Below, one piece after another: positions 8,287-14,524 of a DNA stretch of 33,094 nucleotides. How positions within the stretch are numbered: position 1 is the stretch's first letter; each line of letters opens with the position of its first letter. Source of the stretch: an uncultured Lachnospiraceae bacterium (lineage in GTDB: Bacteria; Bacillota; Clostridia; Lachnospirales; Lachnospiraceae). The stretch spans positions 6,200 to 39,293 of the forward strand of contig CAJTMZ010000012.1 in assembly GCA_910577445.1 (NCBI GenBank). The letters are read 5' to 3'. Made by a program: the position numbers and the translations under genes. The notes beneath the pieces are model-generated. The model saw only the letters and a program-made list of their open reading frames with translations, was not told the DNA's origin and did not search any database.

Positions 8287-9303
8287 CTATTTTGGGTTTA
8301 CGCTGTCCCGTATTACTAATTTGCAGGGCATATAACGCCGTATCACTGCTTCATCTCCTCCTATCTTTCTTTCCAGCATCTTCGCAGATTCATAACCAAG
8401 TTCCTGAAAGGGAGCCGCTATCGTAGTAAGCCTAGGTGTGCAATACTCCGCTATATGATTATCAAATCCGGCAACTGATATTTCTTTCAGGCGCTGATCG
8501 CCTGTTTCCTGAAATGCCGAAATCAGTCCAGCTGCCATAGTATCACTGAATGCAAAAACAGCACTTGGGAGTTTGGTAAGTTTCAATAGTTTTTCAGCAG
8601 CATATACACCTGACTGATACGTCCACTCCCCCTGAAAAATCCATTGCGGTTCCAACTCCAGTCCCCTTTCTTCTAATGCACGTATTACTCCACGCATACG
8701 CATCTCACTGGATTTCAGAATACCTGTTATGACACCTATTTCTGTATGTCCTTTTTCTAAGATATACTTTGTCATTTGATAGGCGGCTTCCTCGTTATCA
8801 ATTGCAATAGCCGAAACCCCTTCCGCATAGCACTGCACGCATAGTAAAGGTATCTGTATTTTCGGAATAATGTCCGATACTTCTCTATACTGATCTCCTA
8901 TATATATAATTCCGTTTACCTGATGGGCAACAAGCATATCTACAATACGTTGCAGCGATTCCTTACTGGTTAAATAATTCTCAAGATTATAAGCATATTT
9001 CTGATAAACACGCAGATTCTGCACGAGCATAAATATATCATGCTCCTCACACCACGCGTCTATTCCATCTACAATCTGCGGCGTTATAAAGCTGGTTATA
9101 TCTTCTGTGATAACTCCAATCATATTGGTTCTGCTACTTTTCAGATTACGAGCCATTGCATTTGGCAAATAATTATGCGCCTGTATCACCTGCAGTACTT
9201 TTTCGCGAGTTTCATCCTTGACACAATCCTTATTATTGATAACATTAGACACCGTTGCCCTGGATACCCCCGCTTCATGTGCAATATCACTTATAGTAAA
9301 CAC
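8287..9303 (-). CDS. LacI-family transcriptional regulator of the GH127 operon
   Basis: The first operon gene. Residues about 3-25 (TISDIAHEAGVSRATVSNVIN) form the LacI helix-turn-helix, and NYLPNAMARNLKSSRT near 42-57 is the hinge helix. The rest is a periplasmic-binding-protein-like effector domain (MIGVITEDI, AVFAFSDTMAAGL, SVAGFDN). The frame can be extended upstream to 9348, but the helix-turn-helix begins right after a GTG at 9301-9303 that is preceded by AAAGGAGG at 8 bases; I therefore choose this GTG (338 residues). An overlapping ATG one base upstream reads out of frame. The two palindromes in its own leader indicate autorepression of the whole operon, released by an arabinose-containing ligand (inference). 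Confidence 0.92.
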   Translation of the reverse strand: MFTISDIAHEAGVSRATVSNVINNKDCVKDETREKVLQVIQAHNYLPNAMARNLKSSRTNMIGVITEDITSFITPQIVDGIDAWCEEHDIFMLVQNLRVYQKYAYNLENYLTSKESLQRIVDMLVAHQVNGIIYIGDQYREVSDIIPKIQIPLLCVQCYAEGVSAIAIDNEEAAYQMTKYILEKGHTEIGVITGILKSSEMRMRGVIRALEERGLELEPQWIFQGEWTYQSGVYAAEKLLKLTKLPSAVFAFSDTMAAGLISAFQETGDQRLKEISVAGFDNHIAEYCTPRLTTIAAPFQELGYESAKMLERKIGGDEAVIRRYMPCKLVIRDSVNPK

Positions 9304-9346
9304 ATGATTTTCCTCCTTTCCTCGTACATGTATTACTGCAGACAGC

Positions 9347-9364
9347 AATTGAATCGATTCAATT
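9347..9364. promoter_or_regulatory. LacI-type operator, promoter-distal copy
   Basis: A perfect 18-bp palindrome AATTGAATCGATTCAATT with a central CG, the usual architecture of LacI/GalR-family operators. It lies about 44 bases upstream of the regulator's GTG, within the mRNA leader. It is identical to the copy at 9440-9457. Confidence 0.85.
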
Positions 9365-9439
9365 TTTGGGCAAAAAACAAATGTTTCTTTTCGCCCAAAT
9401 AAATCTGTTAAGTTTTGTCTATATTAAACATATTCAACC

Positions 9440-9457
9440 AATTGAATCGATTCAATT
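9440..9457. promoter_or_regulatory. LacI-type operator, promoter-proximal copy
   Basis: The second identical palindrome AATTGAATCGATTCAATT. It starts 24 bp downstream of the -10 element at 9481-9486, so a bound repressor would sit at about +17 to +34. The centres of the two operators are 93 bp apart, close to nine helical turns, which would suit a tetrameric repressor bridging both sites. I see no third copy in the window. Confidence 0.87.
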
Positions 9458-9480
9458 TTTCAGTAAAACATTATGTTGAT

Positions 9481-9509
9481 AATATAAACTGTTTTTTAAT
9501 ATTTGTCAA
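9481..9509 (-). promoter_or_regulatory. Sigma-A promoter of the GH127 operon
   Basis: On the minus strand a consensus -35 TTGACA (9504-9509) is separated by exactly 17 bases from TATATT (9481-9486). Transcription would start near 9474, giving a leader of about 170 bases that contains both palindromic operators before the regulator gene. Confidence 0.78.
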
Positions 9510-9576
9510 TATGTATTCAAAAATTCCAATATATTCCATCTTTCTTTGTTACTTTTACATTTCATTCACATCTTAA

Positions 9577-9615
9577 TGTTAATAAATCGTTAAGATAGCG
9601 TTAAACTGTCGTTAA
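9577..9615 (+). promoter_or_regulatory. Four direct repeats with 11-bp period, response-regulator-like box
   Basis: The hexamer (T/C)GTTAA occurs at 9577, 9588, 9599 and 9610, each copy exactly 11 bp after the last. Direct hexamers spaced by 5 bp are the known binding pattern of OmpR/PhoB-family response regulators, for example PhoP boxes in Bacillus. The array lies about 70 bp upstream of the small membrane protein gene. A possible -10 (TAAAAT, 9655-9660) has no good -35, as expected for an activated promoter. The regulator is not encoded in the window. Confidence 0.6.
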
Positions 9616-9683
9616 AGAACCTCCCGAACGCTTCCCCGGAAATTTGTCTTTTGATAAAATCAGCACAGATGGAGGTGAATTAC

Positions 9684-9827
9684 ATGAACATAGGAATTTT
9701 ACTCGTTGCCATTGTGGGCGGTGCCGCCGGACTTTTATCCACCCTGTATCTGGCCTTATCGCTCCCTGCGGTTCTTATTTGGAAGGTTTACCGTAAAATT
9801 CATCTGGGGATTCCAATTACCAAATAA
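9684..9827 (+). CDS. Small single-span membrane protein, 47 residues
   Basis: A short ORF with a strong GGAGGTG ribosome binding site (9671-9677). The product has a short N-terminus, a hydrophobic helix of about 30 residues (GILLVAIVGGAAGLLSTLYL then ALSLPAVLIW) and a basic C-terminus (KVYRKIHLGIPITK), as expected for a small membrane protein with its positive tail inside. It ends 49 bases before the LysM-GH18 gene, so the two are probably cotranscribed, and it is first after the 11-bp repeat array. I do not recognise a named family. Coding status is supported by the ribosome binding site, composition and position. Confidence 0.7.
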   Translation: MNIGILLVAIVGGAAGLLSTLYLALSLPAVLIWKVYRKIHLGIPITK

Positions 9828-9876
9828 GCCTGCTTTTGCATATCATAATGCAAAGACTTTTTCGGCAGGAATTTTT

Positions 9877-11010
9877 ATGGAAATATATGTAGTAAAAAAA
9901 GGAGATACCGTGGACTCCATTGCACAGCGCTATGGCATTCCGGTATCTTCCGTTATTTTCAACAATCAGCTTGCCTATCCTTATCCCCTGGCCGTCGGCC
10001 AGGCTTTGCTTTTGTCCGCGGGCGAGCCTTTTGTTTCATCCTACCCGGCTTATGTAAACGGTTATGCCTATCCCTATATCAAACAGGAAGTCCTGAATGA
10101 AACGCTTCCCTATCTCACTACCTTATCCGTGTTTTCCTACGGCTTCACCACAAGCGGAGACCTGGTCCCGCCGCTTCCTGACGACAGCTTTATGACCGGC
10201 GCCGCTCTGGCCGCCGGAGTCGGTCCCATGCTTACGCTGACGCCCCTTGGGCCGGACGGAAATTTCAACAATCTTCTGATTACCGCTGTTGTCAACAGCG
10301 AAGAAGCAAAAAACAATCTTTTTAACCAGCTTCTTTCCACCTTGCAGAAAAAAGGCTTCCGGGGGCTTGACATTGACTTTGAATACGTTCTGCCCGACGA
10401 CCGCGTTTCTTTTGCTAAGTTTGTTTCGGATGCCAGAAATTTTCTCTCCCCTTACGGCTATCACGTATCCGTGGCGCTGGCCCCTAAGACTTTTGACACG
10501 CAGCCTGGACTGCTCTATGCCGGGAAAGACTACCGCCTTCTCGGAGGCGCCGCCGACAGCGTGCTGCTTATGACTTATGAATGGGGGTATACATACGGCC
10601 CTCCCATGGCCGTATCTCCCATCAACAAGGTGCGCGAAGTGGTGGAATACGCCGTCACCCGCATTCCTCCCGGCAAAATCGATTTGGGAATCCCCAACTA
10701 CGGCTACGACTGGACGCTTCCCTTTGTGCGGGGCCGCTCCCGTGCAAGAACCATAAGCAATCTGGAAGCCGTGCAGCTTGCCATAGACGCGGGCGTGGAC
10801 ATTTTCTTTGACGAAACCGCCATGTCTCCCTATTTCCAATATGAAAAGGACGGACAGCTCCATGAGGTCTGGTTTGAGGACGTAAGAAGCTATCGGGAAA
10901 AGTTTTCCCTGCTGCCGGAGTATTCCCTGCGTGGAATGGGATACTGGCAGATTATGCGGTTTTTCCGTCCAAACTGGCTACTTTTGCAGGATACGTTTCT
11001 CATCCGGTGA
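9877..11010 (+). CDS. LysM-GH18 spore-peptidoglycan hydrolase, YaaH/SleL-like
   Basis: A predicted N-acetylglucosaminidase acting on spore cortex or cell-wall peptidoglycan. One LysM domain occupies residues about 2-47 (IYVVKKGDTVDSIAQRYGI), followed by a GH18 catalytic domain. The DxxDxDxE-type motif is present as GLDIDFEY with D165, D167 and acid E169. The 377-residue length and lack of a cleavable signal peptide match YaaH-type coat-associated proteins. The frame is open back to about 9706, but that extension overlaps the small membrane protein gene in another frame; the ATG at 9877 begins directly before the LysM domain, so I start there. GGCAGGA upstream is a modest ribosome binding site. 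Bacillus homologues work in germination; vegetative roles are also possible. It indicates a spore-forming lineage. Confidence 0.88.
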   Translation: MEIYVVKKGDTVDSIAQRYGIPVSSVIFNNQLAYPYPLAVGQALLLSAGEPFVSSYPAYVNGYAYPYIKQEVLNETLPYLTTLSVFSYGFTTSGDLVPPLPDDSFMTGAALAAGVGPMLTLTPLGPDGNFNNLLITAVVNSEEAKNNLFNQLLSTLQKKGFRGLDIDFEYVLPDDRVSFAKFVSDARNFLSPYGYHVSVALAPKTFDTQPGLLYAGKDYRLLGGAADSVLLMTYEWGYTYGPPMAVSPINKVREVVEYAVTRIPPGKIDLGIPNYGYDWTLPFVRGRSRARTISNLEAVQLAIDAGVDIFFDETAMSPYFQYEKDGQLHEVWFEDVRSYREKFSLLPEYSLRGMGYWQIMRFFRPNWLLLQDTFLIR

Positions 11011-11020
11011 TTCTTTTTAC

Positions 11021-11055
11021 GCGAAGCTGTCGGCCTTTTAGGCTGACAGCTTCGC
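11021..11055 (+). terminator. Hairpin between convergent genes, possible terminator
   Basis: A 15-bp stem (GCGAAGCTGTCGGCC and its near-perfect complement, one G-U wobble on the plus strand) with a TTTTA loop starts 10 bases after the LysM-GH18 stop and ends 7 bases before the end of the convergent dipeptidase gene. It could serve either transcript. A proper U-tract is absent on both sides, so classic Rho-independent termination is uncertain. Confidence 0.45.
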
Positions 11056-11062
11056 ATATCCG

Positions 11063-12103
11063 TCAAATCATTTGTTTAAAATAGGTCAGAAAGTTTTCCC
11101 CGATAATTTTCCTGACGCTCCCCTCGTCCATTCCTCTCTGCAGAAGAGCCGCCGTAACAAGAGGAATCTGGCCGTGGTTCAAAAGGCAGTCGTTTCTGCA
11201 CACCCGGCTCTCCCCGCGCAGCGCGGCTCCCGCCTCGTCATAGGAATCGCACAAGTCAAAGCCGTATCCCACATGCTCCGCTCCCATGACAGTTACCTCG
11301 TGTTCTATATGGCGGCAAAGCATCTCCAGGTGATTGCCCCTCAGGGAACCGGCGATGCACTGACATCCGTTTATGCCCATGATTCCTCCCTGACCGGCCA
11401 GATAAAGCATCTGTTCGTCTGTCAGGTTGCGGAAGCTGTCGAACACCTTTCTGCTGCCTGAATGGGTGGCGATAAAAGGTTTCTCCGCAAGCCCGCGCAG
11501 CTCCTCAAAACCGTCGTCATTTAAATGGCTCACGTCCACAAACATGGAAAGTTCTTCCAGCCTTTTTACCGCCCTTTTTCCAGCTTCGCGCAATCCGCCA
11601 TAAATCTGTCTGTGCTCCGCCGCCTTACAGCACCCCACAGCCAGAGCGTTGGGACGGCTCCATGTGAGGGCGGCTCCTCTCACACCAAGGTCATGGAGCG
11701 TATTTAGCCTGTCAATGTCCTCCCCGATACAGTCGAGCCCTTCCATATAAAGCAGAATGCCGATTTTGCCCTCCTCCAGGACTTTGTCGATATCGCCTCC
11801 CTTTTCCACAAAAGAGACATCGTCAAGGCTTTCTATATCCTGCTTTAACGCGGTTATCTGCTCAAGCGCATTCTCCCATCCCCTGTCCAGATTCCCTGTC
11901 TCCACAAAAACCGAGGACGCCACAAGCCTTATCCCGGCTTTCTTAAAATCGGAAAGATAGTGATTTTTGACAACCTCCCGCTCTCCGGCCCGGTTCCTTA
12001 AAAGAATCTCTCCCGCCAAATCAAGATGGGCGTCCACCACCGGCACATCCTTATGTAGTTCCATTGCCTTTCGTAAATAGTTTTCTTCCACTTTAATATC
12101 CAT
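11063..12103 (-). CDS. Membrane-dipeptidase family (M19) metallopeptidase
   Basis: A zinc-dependent dipeptidase of the M19 (renal dipeptidase) family, 346 residues. Metal ligands known from the family are all recognisable: H26 and D28 in DAHLDLA, E121 in YMEG, H193 in DVSHL, H214 in ATHSGSR, and the active-site Asp as D283 in GYGFDL. No signal peptide is seen, so it is probably cytoplasmic and hydrolyses dipeptides, possibly with D-residues. The frame can be extended to 12145, but GGAGG ends 5 bases before the ATG at 12101-12103, which fixes the start. It stands alone, convergent with the LysM-GH18 gene. Confidence 0.88.
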   Translation of the reverse strand: MDIKVEENYLRKAMELHKDVPVVDAHLDLAGEILLRNRAGEREVVKNHYLSDFKKAGIRLVASSVFVETGNLDRGWENALEQITALKQDIESLDDVSFVEKGGDIDKVLEEGKIGILLYMEGLDCIGEDIDRLNTLHDLGVRGAALTWSRPNALAVGCCKAAEHRQIYGGLREAGKRAVKRLEELSMFVDVSHLNDDGFEELRGLAEKPFIATHSGSRKVFDSFRNLTDEQMLYLAGQGGIMGINGCQCIAGSLRGNHLEMLCRHIEHEVTVMGAEHVGYGFDLCDSYDEAGAALRGESRVCRNDCLLNHGQIPLVTAALLQRGMDEGSVRKIIGENFLTYFKQMI

Positions 12104-12220
12104 ATCATCCTCCATGAAAGACAGAAAAGGTGCACTGGAACGCACTCCAACACACCCTGTTTTCTGACTGCCTGTTATCGTTTCGCGGCTCTATATTATA
12201 TGCTGCTTTTTCCTGATTTT

Positions 12221-13219
12221 TTACTTCTCCAAATCCACTGTTTTTAAAAGCTCTCTGATATCCTCCACGCTGAGCCATTCCTTATTGCTGCCGGAGCTGT
12301 AGGCAAATCCTTCCTCCACTTTCCGTCCGCTTAAATCAATCTTCTGCTTGTCGTTCCACACCACCTGAGGATAGACAATGAAATGTTTGTCATACTCATA
12401 GGTTGTGGCGGAGTCCTCCACGGTCACCATAATTTCGTGAAGCTTTTCTCCCGGACGGATACCGATTTCAGGCATCTTACAGCCAGGCAGCATTGCCTTT
12501 GCCAAATCCGTCACCTTAAAAGACGGGATTTTACTGATAAAGGTTTCGCCGCCGGTGGCCTCCTCCAAAGCCTTAATCACAAGCTCCACGCCCTGGGTAA
12601 GGCTAATCCAGAAACGGGTCATGCGGTAATCGGTAATGGGAAGCTCCTTCCCGCCGTTCTTGATGATATTGTGGAACAGCGGGATAATCGAGCCGCGGCT
12701 GCCTGCCACGTTTCCGTAACGGACGATGGAAAAATTAATGTCCTTGGTTCCCGCATAGGCGTTGGCCGCAATGAACAGCTTGTCGGAAACCAGCTTGGTC
12801 CCCCCATAGAGATTAACCGGATTGACCGCCTTGTCCGTGGAAAGCGCCACCACCTTTTTTACGCTGGTATCAAGCGCGGCGTCAATCACGTTCTGCGCGC
12901 CGTGGATATTGGTCTTAATCGCCTCGTTGGGATTGTATTCGCAGGCCGGCACCTGCTTTAGCGCCGCCGCGTGGATTACATAGTCCACACCCTCAAAGGC
13001 TCTCTTTAACCTTTCCTTATCCCTCACGTCCCCGATAAAGAATCTCAGCTTATCCGCATACTCCTTAAACTCGTTCTGCATGTTGAACTGCTTGAACTCG
13101 TCCCTTGAATAGATAATAATTTTCTTCGGATTACAGTTGGTCAGTACATATTTGCTAAAACATTTGCCGAAGGAACCCGTTCCGCCGGTAATAAGAATCG
13201 TTTTGTTATCCAATAACAT
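12221..13219 (-). CDS. pseB: UDP-GlcNAc 4,6-dehydratase (inverting), PseB-like
   Basis: An extended short-chain dehydrogenase, 332 residues. The NADP-binding motif TGGTGSFG is at 11-18; the catalytic segment is STDKA (T128, D129, K130) with Y138 and K142 in YGGTK. The inverting dehydratases PseB/FlaA1 convert UDP-GlcNAc to a 4-keto-6-deoxy-L-altro sugar, the first step to pseudaminic acid or L-sugar antigens. Strong motifs such as RDEFKQFNMQNEF, RFFIGDVRD, HAAALKQVPACEYNP and RPGEKLHE make the family assignment firm. The expected next gene, a PseC aminotransferase, is not beside it, so the final sugar is unclear. GGAGGC precedes the ATG, and the gene has its own promoter, apparently transcribed alone. 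Confidence 0.88.
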   Translation of the reverse strand: MLLDNKTILITGGTGSFGKCFSKYVLTNCNPKKIIIYSRDEFKQFNMQNEFKEYADKLRFFIGDVRDKERLKRAFEGVDYVIHAAALKQVPACEYNPNEAIKTNIHGAQNVIDAALDTSVKKVVALSTDKAVNPVNLYGGTKLVSDKLFIAANAYAGTKDINFSIVRYGNVAGSRGSIIPLFHNIIKNGGKELPITDYRMTRFWISLTQGVELVIKALEEATGGETFISKIPSFKVTDLAKAMLPGCKMPEIGIRPGEKLHEIMVTVEDSATTYEYDKHFIVYPQVVWNDKQKIDLSGRKVEEGFAYSSGSNKEWLSVEDIRELLKTVDLEK

Positions 13220-13314
13220 GAAAATGCCTCCGTATTATATGATATATTTCTTCCGGCGCGTATCCATATGCGCCTGATGGAAAATGCGGCAGATTTCTGC
13301 TGCCTATAGCGAAT

Positions 13315-13343
13315 ATTCTACCATGAATTACCGGCAACGGCAA
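13315..13343 (-). promoter_or_regulatory. Promoter of the PseB-like gene
   Basis: On the minus strand TTGCCG (13338-13343) and TAGAAT (13315-13320) are separated by 17 bases in the gap between the HTH-membrane gene and the dehydratase gene. The leader would be about 90 bases and contains a GGCGCGTATCC/GGATACGCGCC-like partial dyad near 13255-13275. Confidence 0.5.
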
Positions 13344-13352
13344 ATTATTTTG

Positions 13353-14276
13353 TCATTGACCTTCAGAATCCTCATTCTTTGAAAGTATGATTGACACCGC
13401 CCCGCATAAAAGCGCGCCGATGACAAAGACCAGCCATGAAGCGCTCCATTCAATCTCCGTATACATGCAGACCAGATAAATGATAAGGGCTGCAAGCATG
13501 ATGCATCCGCAGATTTTTCCCGTTAAAGATTCTCTCTTTCTTTTTTCCGGAGAAAGACTTTTTTCCTTATTATAATTTGTGATATTGTACTTATCCTTAT
13601 TCATAGCGCCATACACAAGAACGGAGACCCCCGCCGTCAGAATCAGCATGAAAATTCCCAGTCCCATGTTTTCCAGTCTCTCAATTTGCACCAGGTCGGC
13701 CTCCATACTATCAATCCGGATTCCTATTACCATGAACAAAAGCGCACCCACCAGAATGATTCCGATTCCCGCCGCAATTCTCACCGTAAATTTCCTGTAG
13801 GCGCTCTCCCGTTGCTCCTCCGTATAGAAATCCTCAATATGCGGATGCTTTTCCGTAAAATGGGTATGCTGCATCCCCATAACCACCAGAATCAATACGC
13901 CCACAATAAGAAAGATAAAAAAGAACACCGGCGCAATCTCCTCGTCAACGCCAATCCCCATGAGAAATCCCATTACGCTGACTCCAAGTAAAATCAGCGC
14001 GATTCCCGCCGTAACCATTTTGTCAAACCGGTTCATAAAGGCGTCATAACCGTGGACGTCCTCCACGAAATCCCTGCTCACATCCCCCTGCATCAGTGTA
14101 TCCATATTGCAGTGAAACATACTGCAAATCAAAAGCAGCTTTTCCATTTCCGGATAGCTCTGTGCCGATTCCCATTTAGATACCGACTGCCTTGACACCT
14201 CTAGCTGCTCCGCAAGCTGTTCCTGCGTAATATTTTTCTGCTTTCTTAAATACTGTAAATTTTCTCCAAAACTCAT
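13353..14276 (-). CDS. XRE-type HTH protein with multi-span membrane C-terminus
   Basis: A 307-residue protein with a Cro/C1-type helix-turn-helix in residues about 1-62 (LRKQKNITQEQLAEQLEVSRQSVSKWE) fused to a membrane region with about six hydrophobic segments (roughly 88-110, 115-135, 165-190, 205-228, 252-270 and 278-300). Such HTH-membrane fusions are common in Clostridia and are thought to act as membrane-tethered regulators; their signals are unknown. TTAAGGAGGAG lies just before the ATG. The promoter region is the 248-base gap upstream. Function beyond DNA binding cannot be stated. Confidence 0.8.
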   Translation of the reverse strand: MSFGENLQYLRKQKNITQEQLAEQLEVSRQSVSKWESAQSYPEMEKLLLICSMFHCNMDTLMQGDVSRDFVEDVHGYDAFMNRFDKMVTAGIALILLGVSVMGFLMGIGVDEEIAPVFFFIFLIVGVLILVVMGMQHTHFTEKHPHIEDFYTEEQRESAYRKFTVRIAAGIGIILVGALLFMVIGIRIDSMEADLVQIERLENMGLGIFMLILTAGVSVLVYGAMNKDKYNITNYNKEKSLSPEKRKRESLTGKICGCIMLAALIIYLVCMYTEIEWSASWLVFVIGALLCGAVSIILSKNEDSEGQ

Positions 14277-14371
14277 TTTTTCTCCTCCTTAACCGCAAGT
14301 TACTTTTTCCGTCCTTCCAAAGCGCTTCCGGTTCATTTCCGCCGGCCGCATCTTCCTTTTCGGACACCTTA

Positions 14372-14400
14372 ATCTTACGGTTGCACAGAGGCAGCTTCAA
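14372..14400 (-). promoter_or_regulatory. Possible promoter of the HTH-membrane gene
   Basis: TTGAAG (14395-14400) and TAAGAT (14372-14377) are separated by 17 bases on the minus strand, about 95 bases before the ATG. Both elements depart from consensus, so this is a candidate only. No other clear signal is visible in the gap 14277-14524. Confidence 0.35.
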
Positions 14401-14524
14401 TCAATTTGCTGTTGCTTTTAAGTTTTTTGATGTATACTTTCGGTTGCAATGCCCATTTTATGCGGTTTTCTACAAAATTTTCCCGCCGCCTCTCCTTTTA
14501 CACCGTCCTCTGTCCCGCCGTATC

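Noticed and set aside
9577..9615. CRISPR-like array
   Set aside because: The repeats are only six bases with 5-bp spacing; this is a protein-binding pattern, and no CRISPR array or cas gene is present in the window.
9706..9876. 57-codon upstream extension of the LysM-GH18 frame
   Set aside because: Overlaps the small membrane protein gene in another frame and has no ribosome binding site; the LysM domain begins directly after the ATG at 9877.
10123..10863. 246-codon open frame on the minus strand
   Set aside because: Lies fully inside and antisense to the LysM-GH18 gene, has no recognisable domain and is explained by the GC-rich codon use of the real gene.
12383..12961. 192-codon open frame on the plus strand
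   Set aside because: Antisense shadow of the PseB-like gene.
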